DNA of 15,631 bases from CAZDQL01 sp964507325 (GTDB lineage: Bacteria; Planctomycetota; UBA1135; GCA-002686595). How positions within the stretch are numbered: position 1 is the first letter of the stretch; every line of letters starts with the position of its first letter. Location of the stretch: assembly GCA_964507325.1 (NCBI GenBank), contig CAZDQL010000124.1:1-15631 (forward strand), read 5' to 3'. The translations under genes were made by a program, and so were the position numbers. Shown here one piece after another: positions 7,253 through 14,312 of this stretch. The notes under the pieces are model-generated. The model ran no database searches, was not told the origin of the DNA, and was given only the letters and a program-made list of their open reading frames with translations.

Positions 7253-9982
7253 ATGCTGCGTCGAACCCTACTCCCACTCATCTGCCTCTGCGCCGGTCTC
7301 CTGATCGTCGGCGACTCCCTGGCCCAACGGCGAAGCTCGAGCAGTGGAAGCCGCAGCTCGGCTCAGCGCTCCTCCGGCTCCCGTAGCTCGTCGGCGTCGA
7401 GCCAGCGCTCCTCTTCGGGCGCCAGCCGCTCCATCTCCCGCCCGAGCTCCTCGCGGTCGAGCTCGTCGCGGTCGAGCTCCTCCGCCAGCCGGTCCAGCTC
7501 CCGGTCCCAGAGGTCGGCTTCGACTCCCAGCCGATCCTCCTCCTCGAGGTCCTCCAGCCAGTCCACCTCGCGTCCCTCCAGCTCCAGCTCCCGCTCGAGC
7601 GCCCCGCGGACGATCCGCCGCGCCACGGACAGCACCCCCCGGTCGACCGGCACCCGGTCTTCCGGTTCCAGCAGCACCAGCCGCGACTCCCGCGGCTCGA
7701 GCGGCTGGGTCTCCCCCACTCCCACCCCGAGCTCACGCAGCGGCTCCTCGGGTGCCAGCCGGGTCTCCTCGGGGGAGAGCTGGCGCGCGCGCGACACCGC
7801 CCAGCCGAGCCGCGACCTCTCGCGGCCGGTGAACGATGGAGGGGTGGTCGACCTCTCCGCGGCGCGGACGCCGGAGCGGGTGCGCTTCCCCCGGGCGGCG
7901 GACGCCTCCCTCGGCCGCGGGCAGCCCAGCCGCACGGGATCGGGCTCGAGCGCGCCGGGATCGAGCCCGGGCCTGACCCACGAGCTGCGCAGCCGCGGAG
8001 GAGTCCAGGACCTCTCCCGTCTGCGCTCCGCCGCTGACGCGTCGAGGGGCCTCGTCCGAGACCGGACGGTGACGCGCGACGACATCCTCTCCCGCTACTC
8101 GGGTGCCCGCAGCGGCGCCCAGGACGCGCGCGTCACGCGCCGGGCCATGGCCCAGACGCCGGGCCTTTCGAACGCGCGCCGCGCCGAGATCGCCAGGGAG
8201 AGCGGGGCGCGTAGCCAGGCCGGTCGGGCCGCCGGGGTCCGGAGGGATGCCCAGCGCACCGACGACGCGCGCGCCGCCGGGGCCCGCAGCGACGCCCAAC
8301 GCGCCGCCGACGCCCGCGCCTCCATGGCCGAGAGCAACGCCCAACGCGTCGCCGACGCCCGCGCCGCCAAGGCCGAGAGCAACGCCCAGCGTGCCGCCGA
8401 CGCGCGCGCCGCCAAGGCGGCGAGCGACGCCAAGCGCGCCGAGGACGCGCGAGCCGCGAAGCTGGCCCACAACCAGGAGCGCGCCAAGAAGGCGCGCGAC
8501 AACTACCTGAAGTCGCTCGACGACGGCCAAGGCGGCGGTGGTGACGACGGTCACTACGACGACGATGACGACTACGACGACGGGTACGACGACGGCTATG
8601 ACGATGGCTACGACGACGGCTGGGACGACCACTGCAACGACCACTGGAACTTCTACTGGAACCACTGGGGCCCCTACTGGGGCTGGGGTTGGGGCTGGTA
8701 TTGGGGCGGTCCCTCCTGGTGCTTCAGCCACTGGTGGGACTGCTACTGGTACTGGGGTGGCTACTGGAACTACGGCCGCCGCCCGAGCTGGTACTGGTAC
8801 GGTCCCTTCTATCCCTATAGCGTCTCGGTCATCTACCAGACCGGCGCCTACGACGACGACGTGATCTACGTCTACGACGACGAGCCCGACGTCATCGTGG
8901 TCGAGAGGGAGGTGGAGCCCGAGCCGATCCCCGTCGGTGAGGCGGTGGTCCAAGCACCCGTTCCCGTGCCCGCAGCGCAGGGCGGTGAGCTCAACCGAGC
9001 CGCCGACTACTACCTGACCCTGGGCGATCGCGCGTTCCGGGAGGGGCGCTTCGGCGACGCGGTGCACTTCTACGCCAAGGCGGTGGAGTTCGCGCCGCAG
9101 GAGGGGATCCTCTACCTGATCCTCTCCGACGCGCTCTTCGCCACCGGGGACTACCACTACGCGGCCTACGCCCTGCGCAAGGCCTTCGAGCTCGACCCCG
9201 GCTTGGGCACGAGCATCGTGGACAAGCACTCCTTCTACGCCGACCCGGCGGAGTTCGATCGCCAGCTCGCCGTCCTCGAGCGCTACCTGGAGGACCACTT
9301 CCTGGACGACGACGCGCGCTTGGTCCTGGCAGCCAACTACCTCTTCGGCGGCCGCCCCGCCGCCGCGGTCGATCTGTTGGAGAGCGCCTTCAGCGTGGAA
9401 GTGGGACGCTCCCCCACCGGACAGGCGATCCTGGCCGCCGCCCGGGCCATCCAGTACTGCCCCGCAGCACGCTCCTGCCGCGCTAAACCACCACCTCCCG
9501 CGGCCCCGCGTCCCCCACGTACGCCGCCACCGGCGGCGTTCGCCCAAAACGCTCCTCGAAGCGCACCGCGAGGTCCCTGCAGGCCGAGTCGCGCGCCTCG
9601 TTCGTGGCCAGGGCGACGATGCAGCCACCGAAGCCCGCGCCGGTCACGCGCGCTCCGAAGACCCCCGGGCAGGCGTTGGCGGTCTCCACCAGGAAGTCGA
9701 GCTCGGGGCAGGAGGTCTCGTACAGATCGCGCAATGACTGGTGGGAGGCGGTCATCAGCTCACCCATCCGTTGCCGCTCTCCCGCCAGCAGGGCCTCGCG
9801 CGCGGCGAAGGTGCGCTGGACCTCCGCCAGGACGTGCTCGACCCGGCGCCGGGGCAGCGCCTCCAACTCGTGCCCGTGCTCCTCGAGCACCTCGATCGGG
9901 ACGTCGCGCAGCACCTCGGCGCCTTCCAAGTGGGTGGACAGCTGGGCGAAGGCGCGGCGGCACTGCTCGACCCGGAGGTTGA
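7253..9982 (+). CDS. Large exported repeat protein with C-terminal TPR domain; 3' end probably frameshifted
   Basis: ATG 7253 is preceded by GGAGA (7242-7246) at 6 nt and starts a clean signal peptide with predicted cleavage DSLA|QRR (A24|Q25). An in-frame ATG at 7208 would add 15 residues. Domain order: Ser/Arg-rich region (about 26-185), linker, 15-residue Ala/Arg repeats (332-406), Asp/Tyr segment with four YDDG units (441-456), Trp/Tyr/Gly-rich stretch (about 464-520), acidic linker, then a TPR domain (about 580-735) with RAADYYLTLGDRAFREGRF and SDALFATGDYHYAAYALRKA. A scaffold or envelope-associated role is likely, but the function is unknown. The open frame runs to 9982 only by crossing about 500 nt antisense to galactokinase, where it becomes Pro/Arg-rich noise. 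The true end is probably TAA 9484-9486, one reading frame away, which would give about 745 residues. The large minus-strand open frame opposite it (7733-9628) is a composition shadow. Confidence 0.75.
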   Translation: MLRRTLLPLICLCAGLLIVGDSLAQRRSSSSGSRSSAQRSSGSRSSSASSQRSSSGASRSISRPSSSRSSSSRSSSSASRSSSRSQRSASTPSRSSSSRSSSQSTSRPSSSSSRSSAPRTIRRATDSTPRSTGTRSSGSSSTSRDSRGSSGWVSPTPTPSSRSGSSGASRVSSGESWRARDTAQPSRDLSRPVNDGGVVDLSAARTPERVRFPRAADASLGRGQPSRTGSGSSAPGSSPGLTHELRSRGGVQDLSRLRSAADASRGLVRDRTVTRDDILSRYSGARSGAQDARVTRRAMAQTPGLSNARRAEIARESGARSQAGRAAGVRRDAQRTDDARAAGARSDAQRAADARASMAESNAQRVADARAAKAESNAQRAADARAAKAASDAKRAEDARAAKLAHNQERAKKARDNYLKSLDDGQGGGGDDGHYDDDDDYDDGYDDGYDDGYDDGWDDHCNDHWNFYWNHWGPYWGWGWGWYWGGPSWCFSHWWDCYWYWGGYWNYGRRPSWYWYGPFYPYSVSVIYQTGAYDDDVIYVYDDEPDVIVVEREVEPEPIPVGEAVVQAPVPVPAAQGGELNRAADYYLTLGDRAFREGRFGDAVHFYAKAVEFAPQEGILYLILSDALFATGDYHYAAYALRKAFELDPGLGTSIVDKHSFYADPAEFDRQLAVLERYLEDHFLDDDARLVLAANYLFGGRPAAAVDLLESAFSVEVGRSPTGQAILAAARAIQYCPAARSCRAKPPPPAAPRPPRTPPPAAFAQNAPRSAPRGPCRPSRAPRSWPGRRCSHRSPRRSRALRRPPGRRWRSPPGSRARGRRSRTDRAMTGGRRSSAHPSVAALPPAGPRARRRCAGPPPGRARPGAGAAPPTRARAPRAPRSGRRAAPRRLPSGWTAGRRRGGTARPGG
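7328..7807 (+). repeat. Ser/Arg-rich low-complexity coding segment
   Basis: This segment encodes residues 26-185 of the TPR protein, dominated by runs of Ser broken by single Arg, built mostly from AGC, TCC, TCG and CGC/CGG codons. The short unit 'cggtcgagctc' recurs around 7450-7490. It is likely disordered, basic and extracytoplasmic given the signal peptide. Confidence 0.8.
8246..8470 (+). repeat. Five tandem 45-bp coding repeats (15-residue Ala/Arg/Asp unit)
   Basis: Five in-frame units of 15 codons encode residues 332-346, 347-361, 362-376, 377-391 and 392-406. The consensus is [D/N]AQRxADARAAxAxS. A sixth, decayed unit follows (407-419, NQERAKKARDNYL). An isolated earlier copy, NARRAEIARESGARS, lies at 307-321. 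The repeats should form a long charged helix or coiled coil. DNA identity between units is high in the middle copies, suggesting recent duplication. Confidence 0.9.
8573..8632 (+). repeat. Tandem 12-bp YDDG-coding repeat
   Basis: Four consecutive YDDG units (residues 441-456), then a variant WDDH (457-460). The tract follows an Asp-rich run (DDGHYDDDDD) and leads directly into a Trp/Tyr/Gly-rich stretch. It is a strongly acidic, possibly divalent-cation-binding tract, but it does not match an EF-hand. Confidence 0.85.
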
Positions 9983-10706
9983 ACTCGCTGGCCGCCAGCT
10001 CGCGCTTGACGCCGCTGTCGGCGACGAGGACGGCCAGCTCCCGCGGATCGAGGGGCAGGTGCTCCCAACTCGCATCCTTGCAGTCGAGCCAGAGCACGTG
10101 CCCCGGCCGCGCGAAGCCGACCGCGTAGGGATCCATGATCCCGCACTGCACGCCGACGAAGCCGCGCTCCGCGCGCAGGGCGCTCTGCACGCGTTCCTCG
10201 AGACCCAGGCCCAGGTCCCAGACCTGGTCCAGGGCCAGGGCGGTGGCGACACAGATCGAAGCCGAGGAGGAGAGTCCGGCGCCCACGGGGAGGTTGCCGC
10301 CGTACATCACCTCGACCCCGGAGAGCCTCTGCTCCCTCATGGTCCCTCGCGCGCGGACCACGAGATCGAGCAGGACCCCGAGCGGGTAGTCCACCCACCG
10401 GCCGCGCCGCTCGGTGGGCGCCTGATCGAGGTCGAACTCGATCCCGAAGGAGTCGAGCGTCGACGCGATCCGCACCCGCCGGTCCGCGCGGGTGCGGATG
10501 GCGACGTAGGTCCCACGGTCGATCGACGTGGGGATCACCGGTCCCCCGTTGTAGTCCAGGTGCGCCCCGTAGAGGTTGACCCGGCCCGGGGCGAAGAAGA
10601 GCCGCGGGGCGGCGACGCCGCCGAAGCACTCGTGGAAGATGGCCGCGTGCTCCCCCAGGGCGCGCTCGAGGCTGGGTGCTGACGCCGAGGTTGCCGGTTC
10701 GGTCAT
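9483..10706 (-). CDS. galK: Galactokinase-family GHMP sugar kinase
   Basis: The 407-residue cytoplasmic enzyme belongs to the GHMP kinases; galactokinase phosphorylates alpha-D-galactose at O1 in the Leloir pathway. The sugar signature region is APGRVNLYGAHLDYNGG (39-55), with Arg42 at the catalytic-Arg position. The ATP-binding motif is LPVGAGLSSSAS (139-150). QCGIMDPYAVG (187-197) carries the catalytic base Asp192, and motif 3 is VTGAGFGG (354-361). SGVKRELAASEFNLRVEQC also matches the family. Oddly, the usual Glu of GEHTDYN, which contacts the sugar 6-hydroxyl in characterised enzymes, is Ala48, while His49 and Asp51 are kept. The substrate may therefore differ from galactose. No galT, galE or sugar transporter is nearby. 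ATG 10706 lies 6 nt below a TAGGAT box, so the mRNA may be leaderless. The TAG stop overlaps the probable stop of the convergent TPR gene. Confidence 0.9.
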   Translation of the reverse strand: MTEPATSASAPSLERALGEHAAIFHECFGGVAAPRLFFAPGRVNLYGAHLDYNGGPVIPTSIDRGTYVAIRTRADRRVRIASTLDSFGIEFDLDQAPTERRGRWVDYPLGVLLDLVVRARGTMREQRLSGVEVMYGGNLPVGAGLSSSASICVATALALDQVWDLGLGLEERVQSALRAERGFVGVQCGIMDPYAVGFARPGHVLWLDCKDASWEHLPLDPRELAVLVADSGVKRELAASEFNLRVEQCRRAFAQLSTHLEGAEVLRDVPIEVLEEHGHELEALPRRRVEHVLAEVQRTFAAREALLAGERQRMGELMTASHQSLRDLYETSCPELDFLVETANACPGVFGARVTGAGFGGCIVALATNEARDSACRDLAVRFEERFGRTPPVAAYVGDAGPREVVV

Positions 10707-10711
10707 ACAGC

Positions 10712-10786
10712 TATCCTAGTGTTCTCGCAGCGGCGATCCCCAGTGTGCGGCGTCAAGTCCTCGCGCCCACCGGCCGATGGTAGACT
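10712..10786. promoter_or_regulatory. Divergent promoter region between galK and a small lipoprotein gene
   Basis: TATCCTA (10712-10718) reads TAGGAT on the minus strand, 6 nt before the galK ATG, and TATCCT on the plus strand. A separate plus-strand box TAGACT (10781-10786) is 8 nt before ATG 10795. Both genes therefore have a TA-N3-T box too close to the start codon to leave room for a Shine-Dalgarno leader. No -35 at normal spacing was found. Confidence 0.5.
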
Positions 10787-10794
10787 CCGGATCG

Positions 10795-11115
10795 ATGAGT
10801 CACCGCAAGCTCCTCCTCCCCGCCCTCCTGCTCCCCCTCCTGGCCGCTGCCTGCGCCTCGGTCGACTTCCAGCGCACCACCGAGACCTCGGGCACCTTCG
10901 AATCGACCGGATGGGCGGTCACCATCCTCTCGATCGACCTGCCGAAGTCCGCCATGCAGATCGTGCGGGAGAACGCGTCGGACGCCAACCTGGCGAACAT
11001 GCAGGTGGTGGAGGCCGAGGTCGTCCCGGACTGGGGGTGGTGGAACTGGGCGCTGGACATCCTCTCGGTGCGCCACGCCCGCATCCGCGGGACCTGGGGC
11101 TTCGAGGGGGAGTAG
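10795..11115 (+). CDS. Small lipoprotein of unknown function
   Basis: The 106-residue product has a signal peptide (MSHRKLLLPALLLPLLAAAC) with lipobox AAAC and lipidated Cys20. The mature part is about 86 residues: STGWAVTILSIDLPKSAMQIV (37-57), an ENASDANLANMQVVEAEV helix/strand block (59-76), a Trp-rich DWGWWNWALDILS (79-91), and a basic strand ending RIRGTWGFEGE. It is probably a compact envelope lipoprotein; I do not recognise a family. ATG 10795 is preferred over in-frame ATG 10777 because it starts directly on the signal peptide and follows TAGACT at 8 nt. It is divergent from galK and ends 31 nt from the convergent M23 peptidase gene. Confidence 0.78.
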   Translation: MSHRKLLLPALLLPLLAAACASVDFQRTTETSGTFESTGWAVTILSIDLPKSAMQIVRENASDANLANMQVVEAEVVPDWGWWNWALDILSVRHARIRGTWGFEGE

Positions 11116-11146
11116 TAGGCGACCGGCTCCGTGCTCCTTCCCTGGC

Positions 11147-12958
11147 TCAGTTGCTCACCGTGACGACCATCGACTCGGTGGTCGAGTTCCCCGCCGTGTC
11201 GCTGGCGGTCACCTTGACCAGGTAGTCGCCGTTGGGGTTCGCGGTGGTGTCCCAGGACTCCCACGCGTCCGAGCTCTCGTACACCTGATCGCCGTCCGAG
11301 TTCGTGATGATGTGGTAGTACTCGCGGTTGTAGTAGTCCCCCTCCGTCCAGCAGGTGGAGTCCTGCTTGTAGAGCAGATCGATCAGGAAGGGATCGAAGG
11401 GACCACCCTGGTAGGTGTCGAGCGACATGTCGAAGTACACCGCCAGCCGATCGTCCACCACGGGTGAGCCCGGTGCGCCCACGGGGTGGATCGTGTAGCG
11501 GATCTCCTGCACGGTGGCCTCCCAGGTCGAGGCGGTGAGGTCGGAGACGTGCGCGACGATGTCCACCTCTCCGTTCAACGCCCAGGGATTCAGGTAGTTG
11601 GAGGTCTGATTGCGGCAAAAGGCGAAGAGGTCGGCGCCGCGGGCCGGCTCGAAGACCGGGGCCTGGGACTCCGTCTGGGGTGCGAAGTGCACGTGGGGGT
11701 TGTCGGTGCAGAGCCAGTCGCCGAACCACTGGTTTCCCGAGTCCTCGATGCGAGCGAAATGGCAGTGGGTGAAGCCGCTCACCGGCCAGGGCACGAGATC
11801 CCCCAGGTACTGCCCCTCGGTCACCACGTCCCCCACGTTGACGGCGATGGTGGATGGGTGGAGGTGCGCGTACAGGTAGCCCTCGGTCGTCGCGGCACCC
11901 CCTGAGTCGCCGACCGCCACCCGCCAGTGCCAGTCACCACTGGTGGTGAGCACGGCCTTGACCACGCCGTCACTGACCGAGTAGACGGGCTCGTTGTCGG
12001 GGCCGAGGACGTCCACTCCGGGGTGGGCGTAGGGACTGCCGCCGTAGTTCTGGAACTGGGCGTAGGCGTTCCCCACCGGATGCTGGGCCGCCGGAGCGAG
12101 GGGCCAGGGGATCGAGCCGAGGGGCAGGGGAAGCCCGGCGGGAAGGGGCGGTGGGAACACCGGCCCGCGACCCGTGTTCAGGACCTGGCCGGTGGGAGAG
12201 AGGAGGAAGCGCTCGCGCGTCGCGCCGTTGGAGGTCGTCCGACGGGCGCGCAGGACCACCCCCTCCGGGGTCACGCTCAGGCCAGTCCACTCCACGTTCG
12301 AGGGCGCGCGGTGCTGGAGGCGCAGCCGATCCGAGCTCAGCTCCCAGCGCCAGAGGGCGTCGGCCGTGAGCAGGAACAGGGCGGAGCCGTCGCGAGCGAA
12401 GGTCACCTGCCGCGGCGTGCGTTCGAGGAAGGTCGTTCGCTCGCCGCCGTCGGTCGCGCGCAGCACCACCCCGCCCTCCCCGCCGACCCGGGTCCCGGCC
12501 AGGAGCCCGCCCTCCCCCACCGCGAAGGACGCCAGGTTGGGGTGACGTGTCTCCCGCTGGGTCGCCAGGTCGAGAACCGCGATGCCACCCTCCCCTCGGA
12601 AGGCCAGATGGGACCCGTCGATCGACAGGACGGGATCGGTCAGGTGCGCGACGCGCCGCTCCATCAAGACTCGTCCCTCGAAGTCGAGCAGGGAGAGAGC
12701 GGTGGGCACCGCGTTCGACTCGCAGGCGTCGATCACGACGATCCGCTCGAGATCGGAGACCAGGAAACCGTTGCCCCGCACCCGGGGGATCCACGACTGA
12801 CGGCCGTCGCGGGCAGTGACGTGCAGGGCGAACTCCAAGTGGTGGAAGTCGCCCCCCTGGGGAACCACCCGCAGGTGGCAGGTGCCGGCGGGCGAGACCT
12901 GGACGGAGTCCTGGGTAACCCCCAGGGCGAGGAGACAGAGGAGAGCGAAGGAGGACAT
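11147..12958 (-). CDS. Exported M23 (LytM-type) metallopeptidase with N-terminal propeller-like region
   Basis: The 603-residue protein has a short signal peptide (MSSFALLCLLALGVT) followed by QDSVQ. Residues about 20-265 are repetitive beta-strand blocks with propeller-like turns (LSIDGSHLAF, VTFARDGSALFLL, LSVTPEGVVLR). A proline-rich linker (268-295) leads to the peptidase domain: HPGVD (His312, Asp316), YLYAHLHPSTIAVNVGDVVTEGQYLG (361-386, His365) and HCHFARI (His398, His400). These correspond to the HxxxD, catalytic-His and HxH zinc-site positions of M23, so the domain looks catalytically intact. M23 enzymes usually cut peptidoglycan cross-bridges. The C-terminus (about 465-603) looks like a beta-sandwich domain, ending DYLVKVTASDTAGNSTT. 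ATG 12958 starts on the signal peptide; the upstream in-frame extension lacks one. Confidence 0.86.
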   Translation of the reverse strand: MSSFALLCLLALGVTQDSVQVSPAGTCHLRVVPQGGDFHHLEFALHVTARDGRQSWIPRVRGNGFLVSDLERIVVIDACESNAVPTALSLLDFEGRVLMERRVAHLTDPVLSIDGSHLAFRGEGGIAVLDLATQRETRHPNLASFAVGEGGLLAGTRVGGEGGVVLRATDGGERTTFLERTPRQVTFARDGSALFLLTADALWRWELSSDRLRLQHRAPSNVEWTGLSVTPEGVVLRARRTTSNGATRERFLLSPTGQVLNTGRGPVFPPPLPAGLPLPLGSIPWPLAPAAQHPVGNAYAQFQNYGGSPYAHPGVDVLGPDNEPVYSVSDGVVKAVLTTSGDWHWRVAVGDSGGAATTEGYLYAHLHPSTIAVNVGDVVTEGQYLGDLVPWPVSGFTHCHFARIEDSGNQWFGDWLCTDNPHVHFAPQTESQAPVFEPARGADLFAFCRNQTSNYLNPWALNGEVDIVAHVSDLTASTWEATVQEIRYTIHPVGAPGSPVVDDRLAVYFDMSLDTYQGGPFDPFLIDLLYKQDSTCWTEGDYYNREYYHIITNSDGDQVYESSDAWESWDTTANPNGDYLVKVTASDTAGNSTTESMVVTVSN

Positions 12959-12993
12959 GTCGTGGGATCCCGAGGAGTGCGGAGAGCGCTCCC

Positions 12994-13065
12994 ATCCTAG
13001 CGCCGTTGGAAGATCCGCCGCCGTCATCTGACCCTCACCTTACGCCCGCACAGCCCCCCTAGGAT
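12994..13065. promoter_or_regulatory. Divergent promoter region between the M23 peptidase and the acidic exported protein
   Basis: The minus-strand TAGGAT (12999-12994) lies 35 nt before the peptidase ATG. The plus-strand TAGGAT (13060-13065) lies 56 nt before ATG 13122. The same hexamer is used for both genes and recurs upstream of galK and leucine dehydrogenase. By eye I found these four TAGGAT sites in the window and none inside a gene. Confidence 0.45.
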
Positions 13066-13121
13066 CCGATCGGTGGCGAGCTGAGCCACTGCCCCGACTA
13101 CCCCACACCTGACATCGAGCC

Positions 13122-14144
13122 ATGAAACACAAGAGTCTCCTTTTGACTTTCGCCGTCGCGGGCATCGCCTCCGGCGGCTACGCCTTCCAGAACTCCGATT
13201 CCTTGCGCGATACCGACGACGACACGTACAAGGCGATCGTCTTCCACTCCCTGACCCAGGGTCCCACCGCCGATGCCGGTCCCTGCAACCGCCAGGCCTG
13301 GGCCGGACTCAAGGCGGGACGCAGGGACGCCAACGCCGACTTCCTGGAGGAGATCTCCAAGGCGGTGAACATCGGCGACCCCGACGATCAGTGGGAAGCC
13401 GTCCTCGATGCTTTCGACGAGCTCGACGAGGGGCTCGAGCTGGCAATGGACCAGTTCTGGGCGCGCCTGGATCTGTGCGAGACCCTCGGCGGCGACATCT
13501 ACGAGCCGGAGATCGACCCCGAGGACTTCGTCGACGGGATCGACCACCCCTTCTTCCCCAAGGTCCCCGGCACGACCCTCGTCTACGAGCTGACGGGGGG
13601 CGAGGAGTACGAGCGCATCGAAGTCACCACTACCGACGAGACGCGCGAGATCATGGGCGTCGAGTGCATGGTGGTGCGCGACACCGAATGGGTCGGCGAC
13701 GAGCCGGATGGCGAGCTCGAGATCGTCGAAGACACCCTCGACTACTTCGCCCAGGACGAGGATGGGAACGTCTGGTACTTCGGCGAGCTCTCCTTCGAGC
13801 TCGAAGATGGCGAGATCGTCGAGATGTCCGGATCTTGGATCGCCGGCGAGGACGGCGCCCATCCCGGCATCATCGTCTTTGCCGACCCGCAAGTGGGCAC
13901 CACCTACCGCCAGGAGTTCCTGCTCTTCGAGGCGGAGGACGTGGGCCAGATCTTGAGCTTGAACGAGACCGTTCAGGTTCCCTTCGGTGAGTTCACGGGC
14001 TGCCTGCACACCCGCGACTTCACCCCGCTGGAGCCGGACGAAGAGGAGCAGAAGTTCTACGCCGCCGGCGTGGGTCCCGTGCTCGAGCTCGATCCGGAAA
14101 CCGGCGAGCGCCTCGAGCTGGTGGACATCATCACGGGAAGCTGA
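13122..14144 (+). CDS. Acidic exported protein of unknown function
   Basis: The 340-residue product has a signal peptide (MKHKSLLLTFAVAGIASGGYA) with mature sequence beginning near FQNSDS. An N-terminal helical part (about 30-125) contains Cys55 and Cys119. The remainder is a conserved-looking beta-rich domain: DHPFFPKVPGTTLVYE (141-156), VTTTDETREIMGVECMVVRDTEW (168-190), DYFAQDEDGNVWYFGEL (207-223), GSWIAGEDGAHPGIIVFADPQVG (237-259), YRQEFLLFEAEDVGQIL (262-278) and YAAGVGPVLEL (313-323). I recall this pattern from uncharacterised exported bacterial proteins but know no assigned function. It is strongly Asp/Glu-rich. A strong hairpin follows the gene. It is transcribed alone, divergent from the M23 peptidase. 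Confidence 0.85.
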   Translation: MKHKSLLLTFAVAGIASGGYAFQNSDSLRDTDDDTYKAIVFHSLTQGPTADAGPCNRQAWAGLKAGRRDANADFLEEISKAVNIGDPDDQWEAVLDAFDELDEGLELAMDQFWARLDLCETLGGDIYEPEIDPEDFVDGIDHPFFPKVPGTTLVYELTGGEEYERIEVTTTDETREIMGVECMVVRDTEWVGDEPDGELEIVEDTLDYFAQDEDGNVWYFGELSFELEDGEIVEMSGSWIAGEDGAHPGIIVFADPQVGTTYRQEFLLFEAEDVGQILSLNETVQVPFGEFTGCLHTRDFTPLEPDEEEQKFYAAGVGPVLELDPETGERLELVDIITGS

Positions 14145-14171
14145 GCGAAAGGGTCTCTACCCTGCTCCTGG

Positions 14172-14204
14172 GCGGGGGCGGCTCCACGCCGGAGCCGTCC
14201 CCGC
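14172..14204 (+). terminator. Strong 14-bp GC hairpin downstream of the acidic exported protein
   Basis: GCGGGGGCGGCTCC (14172-14185) pairs with GGAGCCGTCCCCGC (14191-14204), with one G-U wobble and a 5-nt loop ACGCC, 27 nt after the stop at 14144. It is the most stable inverted repeat noticed in the window. The following TCATCC is not a T-tract, so termination may be of the U-poor type. Confidence 0.65.
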
Positions 14205-14264
14205 TCATCCATGTCACAGGACGAGTTCCCCCCCTCGGCGGTGTCACCCAACGCGATCAGACGC

Positions 14265-14270
14265 TATCCT
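14265..14270 (+). promoter_or_regulatory. Possible -10 box TATCCT
   Basis: TATCCT fits the TA-N3-T pattern and is followed by a 42-nt leader carrying GAGGA before the TTG start at 14313. Its position beyond the strong hairpin supports a separate transcript for the small charged protein. No -35 element was identified. Confidence 0.35.
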
Positions 14271-14312
14271 CTGGGGCTCCATTGGCTTCCCGCCCCAATC
14301 GAGGACCCCGTC

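Noticed and set aside
8246..8470. Tandem repeats considered as a CRISPR array
   Set aside because: Units are contiguous 45-bp in-frame coding repeats without spacers, and no cas genes are present.
8573..8632. YDDG tract considered as EF-hand or calcium-toxin repeats
   Set aside because: It lacks the DxDxDG loop with flanking helices and the GGxGxDxUx nonapeptide; it is only a simple acidic repeat.
7733..9628. 631-codon minus-strand open frame opposite the TPR protein
   Set aside because: Its Val/Ala/Gly repeats are the antisense image of the Asp/Ala/Arg repeats. The plus strand has a signal peptide, Shine-Dalgarno sequence and TPR motifs.
10713..10756. TTGACG on the minus strand (10756-10751) as the -35 of galK
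   Set aside because: The spacing to TAGGAT is 32 nt, far from the 16-18 nt expected.
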